Assembly: GCA_003132905.1 (NCBI GenBank)
Contig: PKZC01000244.1
Coordinates: 2,497-13,765, forward strand
Length of the DNA: 11,269 nucleotides
From: Bryobacterales bacterium
GTDB lineage: Bacteria; Acidobacteriota; Terriglobia; Bryobacterales; Bryobacteraceae
Reading direction: 5' to 3'
The translations under genes were made by a program, and so were the position numbers. Positions 1 to 6,651 of the stretch are shown piece by piece. Position 1 is the stretch's first letter; the number at the start of each line of letters is the position of its first letter. The notes below the pieces were generated by a model. It made no database searches, had not been told where the DNA came from, and saw nothing but the letters and a program-made list of their open reading frames with translations.

Positions 1-409
1 CCTCAATCCGAATGTTGCGGGAAAGCAAATGGCGGAGAAAAAGCTCAGAAAAGGCTGGCAGGTCGTGAAGGAGACGAATCACGCCTGCTTTTTCCCGCCG
101 CATGATCGAGCATTCCGACATCGTGATCGCGCTGCCCATTCGGAGGGGCTGACCGGCCAAGCATCCTTCCCCGAAGAAGTCGCCGGTGCCTAAAATGGCC
201 ACGACAGCTTCCTTACCTTCTCGGGAAACGACCGTGAGCTTTATCTTGCCTTTCTGTACATAAAAGACGGCGTCTGCCGGGTCGCCTTGGGAGAAAATAA
301 TCTGGTTCTTCTGGTAGTCAGTCCGCGCTCTTCCTTTGCCGGCCTCTGCCAGAAACAACTTGGGATCAAACCTCGACGGCGCCCTCGCTTTGATGGCGCG
401 CTTCCTCAT
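1..409 (-). CDS. Crp/Fnr-family transcriptional regulator, N-terminal part (runs off window)
   Basis: Reading the minus strand from an ATG at 409-407 gives 136 codons, open to the window edge. The protein begins MRKRAIKARAPSRFDPKLFL. Residues ~30-125 form a cyclic-nucleotide-binding (double-stranded beta-helix) domain: KNQIIFSQGDPADAVFYVQ, then KGKIKLTVV, then the cassette FGEGCLAGQPLR with the buried GE and downstream R. The pattern matches regulators of roughly 220-230 residues whose missing C-terminal half would carry a winged helix-turn-helix; that half is not visible here. The ATG lacks a good Shine-Dalgarno sequence. An in-frame GTG at 448-446 would add 13 residues, but the ATG start fits family N-termini better. 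The ligand cannot be deduced. It lies on the same strand as the sugar-oxidation operon, downstream of it, with about 420 bp between, so it probably has its own promoter. Confidence 0.9.
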   Translation of the reverse strand, partial: MRKRAIKARAPSRFDPKLFLAEAGKGRARTDYQKNQIIFSQGDPADAVFYVQKGKIKLTVVSREGKEAVVAILGTGDFFGEGCLAGQPLRMGSAITMSECSIMRREKAGVIRLLHDLPAFSELFLRHLLSRNIRIE

Positions 410-829
410 TTTTTCTACCGAGTGTACAGCGGTCCAACCTGCATACACGGCACGTGAGGAACTTGAGCGACGGATCAATGTGTCAGATGGTAGGTGCCTA
501 CGGTTGTTCCGCTCGGTCGGATCAGTGCGGACATAGTCGGGCAACCCGGCGATCTTGGCGCTTCGGCCGGGGCGCCTCAACCGAGACGTAATGGTGCTTT
601 TCCGGGCCGCAAGGCGGCTGCCCCGATGACTAACACCCAACAAAAGTCCCGCCGATTGATCTCTGTTTGTGCGCCGATTGTGATCCGAAGACCGAGCCAA
701 CGAGGACACAGGCTCGGCCCGAACGACGCCGCTCCTAAGATCCCGACGAAAGCCACATCCGCCGGCCCACCCGATTAGGCATCGGGGTAGATATTAGTCC
801 GAAAGGCGGGGCTGGCGGAGAACCGATAA
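410..829. other. Intergenic region between the regulator gene and the glucoamylase gene
   Basis: About 420 bp without a convincing gene. Short open frames here have low-complexity, Arg/Pro/Ala-rich translations that resemble no family and lack ribosome binding sites. The region should hold the promoter of the leftward Crp-type gene and the 3' end of the operon transcript. Visible structure: GTGTA (422-426) and TACAC (444-448) form an inverted repeat just upstream of the Crp start, GCCGC/GCGGC (606-618) forms a small GC hairpin, and CCCGAT/ATCGGG (770-786) forms a hairpin. No tRNA or recognisable small RNA was seen. Confidence 0.6.
770..786 (-). terminator. Possible weak terminator hairpin downstream of the operon
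   Basis: CCCGAT, a 5-base loop, then ATCGGG: a perfect 6-bp stem about 45-60 nt past the glucoamylase stop codon on the minus strand. There is no T-tract on either side, so it is not a textbook intrinsic terminator. It may be a 3'-end stabilising hairpin, a Rho-dependent end, or chance. Confidence 0.25.
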
Positions 830-3238
830 TTATTGAACGGTAACATCGTAATCCCGTCCTTCCCACCGATTGCTATTTCGCCAAAAGAAAGTGAAGCGGA
901 TGCTGGTATTTTTCAATGAGGACGCCGTGACTGGCAAGTCAACAAAGTCGATCTCCAGAGCATTGACGCTCGATTCGGTATCGTTCTGGGATTTCCAACC
1001 ATCGCTTGACCAGCGAAGGCGGAACCGCTCAGCGCCGTGGATACGTAGAATGGAATCCTTGCGCATGAATCGCACGTGCCGGTCCGCCTTCCAGACTTCC
1101 ACGTGTTTGCGATTCTTGCGATCCCCGAGGTAGCGCTGGCGCACTGCGGGGATCGAGTCATAAACTTTGCCATCGGAAGCCGAGCGGAGCAGCTTGATGT
1201 ACTCAGCGTGAGCCCACATAAGTGGCATGGCGGATCCGGTCGGCTTGCCTAGAGACAAGAAAGCCTCTGGCTTGTCCGCCTCATCCCAAACCTGTTCCGG
1301 CAGCAGCCCAGTAGAAGAGGCCAACTGCTCCATCGCCCGGAGATAACACTCAACGCTTCGACCGGCCGCTAGTTCGTAGTGACCTCGTTCGCCGGTAAGC
1401 AGTGGCCACGCCCGGCCGACACCGACGCTAGTAAAAGGGCCTCCATTTTCCTGCTGGCCGTAGCCATCGTGATTGTAGCGATGCCATACCGGACCGGCCT
1501 TCGTCTCCACTTTTAGCACGGCGTCAATTACCTTAACGCTATCGACAATGACAGGGTCACTCGCTGAACGGATACCATAGCGCACCAGTTCCAGAAAACC
1601 GCCATCCACCACGTCCTTCGCGGGGAACTCGCTTGGTTGACCGTAGGGGATGTTCTTGATTTGAAGCGTGCGCGATTCCGGATTTTCGGCATGGTTCGCG
1701 TCTCCCACTTGCTCGGGCAGAATACGAATGTAATGCCGGTTAATTCCTGGGCAAATCGACCCTTGGTTGGTTACGGTCCAGTCTTCGATGTGGGACTCCA
1801 GGTAGTCCGCATATTCCTCCGCAAACTCCGCCGATGCCGTATCGCCCCTGTCGCGGAAGAGCAACGACGCACAAATCAGAGCGGCGATATTAGAAGCCAG
1901 CGTCGAGGGCGAATAGCCGCTTGCTTCTTCCCACCGCTCCTGTTGCGTTACGGGCCCGTTGCGGATCAGATAAGCGGCGCCCTTGCGCACTAGCACGTCC
2001 GGATTAAAGTCTCCCAGTCCCTTCTCGCAAAATAGGTGCCAAGCCAGCATGATCGGAAATGCCACTTCATCCAGTTGGATGCCTGTCCAATACGCCTCGC
2101 CGGTAACCCAGAAGTTTTGTGCGAAACCGCCATCCTCGTGTTGTGAGACTGCAAGGAAGATCAACGCTCGCAAAGCGGTGGCTGTATCGCCGGCAGCCAG
2201 GAGCGCAGTCACGCTGTTGACCATGTCGCGCGTCCATACCAGGTGATATCCGCCCTGATCCTGGTCACCTTTGGCTTCTCCCCAGGGAATGGCAAGGGAG
2301 GCAATCAGAGCGCCGGGGTAGGATTTATCCTCGTGCGCCAGCAACAGGCTAAAACTGCTGTGGAACAGGTTGCCCTGGTCGAACGACGAATTCTCCAATG
2401 ACCGGCGATGAGCCGCCACGCCTTCCCATTGTTCTTTGTAGCGGGTGAGATGTTCCTCAAAAGGCGTGCCCAGGGATTGGAGTAGATTGGTAATCGCACG
2501 GTGCTCCGTTGCTCCGAACGCTGTTGCAAGGGTAAATTCCCGCGACTTGCTGAGATCCAATTCGCCGGTGAGAGCAATGTTGCCGTTTATAGCATGATCG
2601 AATTGATAATCCATTTGAAAGTCGCTGTGCAGGTCCGTCCACCCATCGCTCTTCCCCACGTAACCACAAGACATTCGGGGAAAGGGGACTGTAGCCGTCA
2701 TCGCGAGCCACACTCCTTGCTTGCAGGCCATAAGAATGCGCCATCCATTGGCGGTCGTAACATAGCCAGTGTTGCCATATCCACCTACTTGAAGATGCGG
2801 GGCACAGAGCGCGTACATTTTCAGTGTCCTGAGAAACGCGTCGTCCGGGCCGGTCAGCCGCGTGCGCTGCAGGAGACAGGGCAAATGCGGATCTGTGATC
2901 ACATCTTTGCTGATGGAGTAGCGCCCATCCAGTGCTGAATTAGTGCAGTGGAAGCCTAGGGTGTGGGCGGAAAGCCGTTCTACGTTGGTCTTCAGATCCC
3001 GTTTCTCTTCATGGAAGAAGCTCTTCCCATCCGTGACCAGGTACTGAAGATCGCGTAGCTGCGGGCGGTCCACCGTCGGGTAATAGACTTCCGTGACAAT
3101 ACCGCCAAACAGTGTGAACCATATCCGGCTCGACGCCGCGTAGGCCGTCCCGACGCCATTCTTGTTCCCGTGGGTCCACCGCGGTTCAATGCCTGGTGCT
3201 CCGAAGGCTTCGTTGCTTTTATCACCTTGCCGCTGCAT
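830..3238 (-). CDS. GH15 glucoamylase (glucan 1,4-alpha-glucosidase)
   Basis: Glycoside hydrolase family 15 enzyme of 802 residues, expected to release glucose from the non-reducing ends of alpha-1,4-glucans (starch, glycogen, maltodextrin). Residues ~10-270 are the N-terminal beta-sandwich domain seen in bacterial glucoamylases and glucodextranase (AFGAPGIEPRWT, then ALCAPHLQVGGYGNTGYV). Residues ~290-690 are the (alpha/alpha)6 catalytic barrel, with WTRDMVNS at 335-342. The general acid is probably E437 in QERWEEASGYSPST, and the general base E648 in LPEQVWDE. Both are present. The C-terminal ~110 residues form a further beta domain ending in RWEGRDYDV. No signal peptide is visible, so it should act in the cytoplasm. 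It is the last gene of the operon, 22 nt after the SMP-30 gene, with its own strong ribosome binding site. Length is normal for bacterial members, and family assignment is secure. Glucodextranase or another alpha-glucosidase specificity is possible. Confidence 0.95.
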   Translation of the reverse strand: MQRQGDKSNEAFGAPGIEPRWTHGNKNGVGTAYAASSRIWFTLFGGIVTEVYYPTVDRPQLRDLQYLVTDGKSFFHEEKRDLKTNVERLSAHTLGFHCTNSALDGRYSISKDVITDPHLPCLLQRTRLTGPDDAFLRTLKMYALCAPHLQVGGYGNTGYVTTANGWRILMACKQGVWLAMTATVPFPRMSCGYVGKSDGWTDLHSDFQMDYQFDHAINGNIALTGELDLSKSREFTLATAFGATEHRAITNLLQSLGTPFEEHLTRYKEQWEGVAAHRRSLENSSFDQGNLFHSSFSLLLAHEDKSYPGALIASLAIPWGEAKGDQDQGGYHLVWTRDMVNSVTALLAAGDTATALRALIFLAVSQHEDGGFAQNFWVTGEAYWTGIQLDEVAFPIMLAWHLFCEKGLGDFNPDVLVRKGAAYLIRNGPVTQQERWEEASGYSPSTLASNIAALICASLLFRDRGDTASAEFAEEYADYLESHIEDWTVTNQGSICPGINRHYIRILPEQVGDANHAENPESRTLQIKNIPYGQPSEFPAKDVVDGGFLELVRYGIRSASDPVIVDSVKVIDAVLKVETKAGPVWHRYNHDGYGQQENGGPFTSVGVGRAWPLLTGERGHYELAAGRSVECYLRAMEQLASSTGLLPEQVWDEADKPEAFLSLGKPTGSAMPLMWAHAEYIKLLRSASDGKVYDSIPAVRQRYLGDRKNRKHVEVWKADRHVRFMRKDSILRIHGAERFRLRWSSDGWKSQNDTESSVNALEIDFVDLPVTASSLKNTSIRFTFFWRNSNRWEGRDYDVTVQ

Positions 3239-3246
3239 TGCTCAAA

Positions 3247-3254
3247 TCCTCCTC
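3247..3254 (-). promoter_or_regulatory. Strong Shine-Dalgarno of the glucoamylase gene
   Basis: On the minus strand GAGGAGGA lies 8 nt before the ATG at 3238-3236. It is the clearest ribosome binding site in the operon and fixes the glucoamylase start. It suggests this last gene is translated independently rather than by coupling. Confidence 0.85.
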
Positions 3255-3260
3255 GGATTA

Positions 3261-4160
3261 TCAGCCGGAAAACGAATTGGAAGGAAGCCCTCGCACATCG
3301 CAATCGATAGCGAACAGGCTTCCTGAAAGTGGCGCCGCAGCCAACTGTTCCGGCGTCATGGTTTCGCGGGCAGTGGTTACGTAAAGGGTTTTCAGATCTC
3401 GGCCGCCAAACGTGCAGTCCGTCGCTCGTGGCACGGGCAGCTGAACGATTCGTTCCAGCTTGCCCTGAGGATCGTAACGATGAATTTGCCCCAGACCCAC
3501 CACGTTGCTCCAGACGAAGCCGTCGGCATCCACCGTCATGCCATCCGGAAAACCGCCGCTGTTGCTGTCTAGAGTTGCAAATGGCAGTCGGTTCGAAATG
3601 GCGCCCGTGCACGCATCGAAATCATAAACAAGAATCGCGTAGCGAAAGCTTTCGGTGTAGTACATCTTGCGTCCGTCTGGGCTCCAGCCGCTGCCGTTGG
3701 AACAGATGACATTCGGCTGCATGAGCGAAACAGTTTTGTCCGCATCCAGCCGGTACAGATTGCCTGATGGGGCCGACCAATGCACGGCATCCATCGTTCC
3801 GGCCCAAAAACGGCCCTGCGGATCACACTGCCCGTCATTAAAGCGATTGTCGGGCAGATCGCTTTCCACTTCTCCTAGCCGTTCCAGCTTCAACGTCGCC
3901 GGGTCAAATGTCGCGAAGTGCTTCCTGAGCGTTAAGACCAAACCGCCGGTCGCACGCAGGGCGATGCAGGTGACGATCTCAGGCAGATCGAAGGTTTGGT
4001 TAGGGCCGCTAGAGGGGTCGAAGCGATGGATTTGTTTATTCTGGATGTCGACCCAATAGAGGCTCTGCTCCTCCGGGTGCCAGATGGGAGATTCTCCAAC
4101 AATTGCCTGCCATGGGAGCACGCACCGGATATTGTCGCCTGATATGGTCCGTACGCTCAT
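3261..4160 (-). CDS. SMP-30/gluconolactonase/LRE family lactonase
   Basis: Six-bladed beta-propeller metal-dependent lactonase of 299 residues. The likely reaction is hydrolysis of glucono-1,5-lactone or a related sugar lactone to the acid. Expected metal ligands are E23 (GESPIW), N155 (CSNGSGWSPDG) and D206 (GGFPDGMTVDADG). The substrate-loop residues R106 and N108 (DNRFNDGQCDPQGRFWAGTM) are conserved. CTFGGRDLKTLYVTTAR and GSLFAID near the end are family hallmarks. The start chosen is the ATG at 4160-4158, which overlaps the TGA of the upstream transporter gene as ATGA, indicating translational coupling. A longer frame from 4205 would add 15 residues inside the transporter gene and is less likely. 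The family motif usually reads NGLAWSPDG; here it is NGSGWSPDG. The gene ends in a TGA-TAA double stop. No signal peptide, so it is cytoplasmic. Its position between glucose-oxidising enzymes supports a gluconolactonase role, but other sugar lactones are possible. Confidence 0.92.
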   Translation of the reverse strand: MSVRTISGDNIRCVLPWQAIVGESPIWHPEEQSLYWVDIQNKQIHRFDPSSGPNQTFDLPEIVTCIALRATGGLVLTLRKHFATFDPATLKLERLGEVESDLPDNRFNDGQCDPQGRFWAGTMDAVHWSAPSGNLYRLDADKTVSLMQPNVICSNGSGWSPDGRKMYYTESFRYAILVYDFDACTGAISNRLPFATLDSNSGGFPDGMTVDADGFVWSNVVGLGQIHRYDPQGKLERIVQLPVPRATDCTFGGRDLKTLYVTTARETMTPEQLAAAPLSGSLFAIDCDVRGLPSNSFSG

Positions 4161-5104
4161 GAAGCTTGCTCGTGATGAAGGGCATGATTCCAATAGCCGA
4201 GCCATCCAAGATGGCCACTGGAATTCGGACCGCCAAATTTGGTGCTCAGCACACCGCCCGCTGTGACCAGTAGAACGCCGACCAGCGACAGCAAATCGGG
4301 GGCGTTGTTCCAGACGACCCAGCCGATGAGTCCGGAGAAGATGACGACGGTGTAATTAAAAGGGGCGATCCGGCCGGCGGTGGCGTGTTTATAGGCAAGG
4401 ATAATCAGCAACTGGCTCACAGCCATCGTCAATCCAATGCCGCCCAGGAACAACCATTCTCGATAGGTAGGAGTCCTCCATTTCAGCAGCGCAAATGGCG
4501 CCGCCGCGGCGGAAGAGTAGAGGAAATAGTAGAACAGGATTCGACGGGGAGGTTCAGTATTCGAGAGTCGATTGACGGCTACCAGGGCCAGGGCTGAAAA
4601 GACTGCCGCGCTGATGGCAACGAGCGCAATGGGATCGGATAGCAGCGCCAAACCAGGCTTCAAGATCAGAATCACGCCCGCGAAACCGACGAACAGACTC
4701 ATCCAAACCATCCCGCCGATCCGTTCCTTCAACCATGCCCAGGTAACCAGAGGAATGAACAGTGGCGCAGAGTTACTAAGCAGAACGGCATTCACCAACG
4801 GCATTTTCTTGACCGCCACAAACATCAACACTTGCGAAAGCAGGCCGGCGGCGGCGCGCAGAATATGCAGCCAGGTGCGCGTTGTTCGCAGCTGGGAAAC
4901 ACCTTTGCCAAGAGCCCAGGGCGTGAACAGCAGCAGGCTGATGAAGTTCTGAAACAGTACCAGAATACCGGTGGGTACATCCTTCGCCGCCTTGCCGAAT
5001 GCACTCATCACCGCTACGCAGGCGAACGCGAGCACAATCAGCAGGGCGCCCAGCACAACAGAACGAGTCGATCCACCCCGTGTGTTCAAAGCAGGTTCGT
5101 TCAA
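4157..5104 (-). CDS. EamA/DMT-superfamily transporter
   Basis: Integral membrane protein of 315 residues with about ten hydrophobic segments arranged as two EamA repeats (roughly residues 17-150 and 158-287). Examples are LGALLIVLAFACVAVM, GILVLFQNFISLLLF, WMSLFVGFAGVILIL, ALVAISAAVFSALALVAV and LLSLVGVLLVTAGGVL. The segment AVLLSNSAPLFIPLVTWAWLKER is the typical end of the first repeat. Length is normal for the drug/metabolite transporter superfamily. The start is a TTG at 5104-5102 that overlaps the TGA of the upstream GMC gene as TTGA; the next in-frame ATG would fall inside the first membrane helix. The ribosome binding site is weak (GAAAG), consistent with coupling. The C-terminus has a polar tail after the last helix. 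Substrate cannot be read from sequence. The operon suggests a sugar, sugar acid or related metabolite, perhaps as exporter, but this is inference. Confidence 0.9.
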   Translation of the reverse strand: MNEPALNTRGGSTRSVVLGALLIVLAFACVAVMSAFGKAAKDVPTGILVLFQNFISLLLFTPWALGKGVSQLRTTRTWLHILRAAAGLLSQVLMFVAVKKMPLVNAVLLSNSAPLFIPLVTWAWLKERIGGMVWMSLFVGFAGVILILKPGLALLSDPIALVAISAAVFSALALVAVNRLSNTEPPRRILFYYFLYSSAAAAPFALLKWRTPTYREWLFLGGIGLTMAVSQLLIILAYKHATAGRIAPFNYTVVIFSGLIGWVVWNNAPDLLSLVGVLLVTAGGVLSTKFGGPNSSGHLGWLGYWNHALHHEQAS

Positions 5105-6651
5105 TGTAGTCTTTCGAGCAAATGATCGCCCACCCGGAGCGCATTGGCGATGATGGTCAGCGAAGGATTAACCGCGCCGCTGGACGCGAAGAACGACCCG
5201 TCGACGACATACAGGTTGTCGACGTCGTGGGTGCGGCAATTTGTGTCCAGGACCGATTGTTTTGGATCGGTGCCGAAGCGGCAGGTTCCGTTTTGATGCC
5301 CCACTCCTTCTAAAGGAATCCGCTGCTTGAAATAGGAGTGCAGGTGGAACCAGTGATCGGCGTGGCCGGCCTGCTTCAAAACATCGATCCACTTGTGGCG
5401 GAGCCGTTCGAACGACTCAACGTTGTTTGGAGTGTAATCCAGCCGAACCCTACCATTAACGATTTGTACACGGTTGTTCGGATCGGGCAGATCTTCCGTC
5501 GTGAGCCACCATGGCACGGCGTGTGAAGTCATCAGCTCCAAAACGAAGGTAGGCGTGAGAGGTGGCGCATCCGCCTTCATCATTTCGTGATGAAACGAAC
5601 CGATCGGTTGGATGTTCCCCATGGGATAGGGATAATCTTTGTCACCGAAGTAGAAGTCATTCAGGGCGAATGTCTTCATATAGGACGAGTGGTTGGGTTC
5701 TTGGCCGATCGCCAGAATGGCGTCAGCCTGATGGAACATGAAGTGGCGCCCCACCATATCGGAGCTGTTGGCGAGGCCGTTGGGATGCTTATCATTGGCG
5801 CTCAGAAGCAGCAGTGCCGCCGAGTTAATGGCCCCGCAACAAACGGCTACGATATCCCCGGAAAATGTTGTCTTTTTGCCCGAGTCGTCTAACTCCACTT
5901 CCACGGCATCGACGCAAGTACCCGTTGCGTTCGTTAGCAGGCGCGTCACCTTCGCCTGCGTGATCAGGGTCACGTTCGGCAGGTGCATGATCTGGCGGAT
6001 GCAGTTGATATCGGCGTCCGATTTGGCATGCACCAGGCACGGATAGCCGTCACAAGTGTCACAGCGGATGCATTTGCTTTCCACCCGATCCACTTCGTTC
6101 AACTTCAATGCCAGTGGGCACGGGAACGGCCGCAGTCCCATGCGATCGAGATCATTCTGAATCTCCTGCATGCGCGGCTCATTTGAGATCGCTGGGTAGG
6201 GATATTCCGCGCTGCGCCGCGGTTCCGTTGGATCGATCCCCTGCTTTCCGTGCACGCAGAAGAGCTTTTCGGCCATTGTGTAGTACGGCTCAAAGACGTC
6301 GTACTTCAGCGGCCACGCGGGTGAGATGCCGCCTTTGTGATGAAGCACGCCAAAATCTTCTTCCCGCAAGCGGAACATAGCCGCGCCGTACACCTTGGTG
6401 TTGCCGCCCACCCAGTAGCCGGTACCGGGATGCAAATCATGACCTTCTTTGTCAGTCCAAACATCTTTGGTGTGGTAACGGTTTTCGAGAAAGACAGCAG
6501 TCGTATTCCAGTTGAGTTTTTCCTCCGGCAGAAACGGGCCGCGTTCGAGAATAAGCACTCGTTTACCAGCATTCGCCAGGTGATACGCCAGCGTTCCGCC
6601 GCCTGCGCCCGTGCCGACGATAATCACTTCGTAGCGTTCGTTAGATGTCAT
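5101..6651 (-). CDS. GMC-family FAD-dependent oxidoreductase (sugar or alcohol dehydrogenase type)
   Basis: Glucose-methanol-choline flavoenzyme of 516 residues. The N-terminal FAD site is IIVGTGAGGG (11-19) with E36 in ILERGP as the expected ribose ligand, then GGNTKVYGAA (82-91). The C-terminal signature GHQNGTCRFG contains the probable catalytic H452, partnered by N495 in AVNPSLTIIANAL. An inserted cysteine cluster, C194/C197/C200/C205 (CIRCDTCDGYPC), recalls the Fe-S-bearing GMC subunits of some bacterial FAD-dependent glucose dehydrogenases, though the spacing CX2CX2CX4C is not the classical ferredoxin one. There is no signal peptide, and no gamma or cytochrome subunit gene next to it, so the enzyme appears cytoplasmic or peripheral. 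The ATG at 6651-6649 lies inside the end of the NDH-2 gene (11-nt overlap), with AGCGG as ribosome binding site. Likely substrate is glucose, gluconate or another polyol; the exact one is unknown. Confidence 0.92.
   Translation of the reverse strand: MTSNERYEVIIVGTGAGGGTLAYHLANAGKRVLILERGPFLPEEKLNWNTTAVFLENRYHTKDVWTDKEGHDLHPGTGYWVGGNTKVYGAAMFRLREEDFGVLHHKGGISPAWPLKYDVFEPYYTMAEKLFCVHGKQGIDPTEPRRSAEYPYPAISNEPRMQEIQNDLDRMGLRPFPCPLALKLNEVDRVESKCIRCDTCDGYPCLVHAKSDADINCIRQIMHLPNVTLITQAKVTRLLTNATGTCVDAVEVELDDSGKKTTFSGDIVAVCCGAINSAALLLLSANDKHPNGLANSSDMVGRHFMFHQADAILAIGQEPNHSSYMKTFALNDFYFGDKDYPYPMGNIQPIGSFHHEMMKADAPPLTPTFVLELMTSHAVPWWLTTEDLPDPNNRVQIVNGRVRLDYTPNNVESFERLRHKWIDVLKQAGHADHWFHLHSYFKQRIPLEGVGHQNGTCRFGTDPKQSVLDTNCRTHDVDNLYVVDGSFFASSGAVNPSLTIIANALRVGDHLLERLH

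Noticed and set aside
463..478. TTGA-N8-TCAA dyad as an Fnr/Crp box
   Set aside because: Fnr and Crp sites have 6 bp between the TGA and TCA arms; here there are 8, so it does not fit.
494..778. Open frame of 94 codons on the plus strand in the left intergenic region
   Set aside because: The translation is Pro/Arg/Ala-rich without family resemblance, has no ribosome binding site, and is typical of random open frames in GC-rich DNA.
2992..3612. 206-codon minus-strand frame spanning the lactonase/glucoamylase junction
   Set aside because: Both overlapping genes are full-length and family-conserved in their own frames; this frame translates to Arg/Gly/Ser-rich sequence without a domain.
4160..4205. 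Longer SMP-30 start at 4205 (extra 15 residues)
   Set aside because: The extension lies inside the transporter gene and has no family similarity; the ATGA overlap at 4157-4160 gives a better start.
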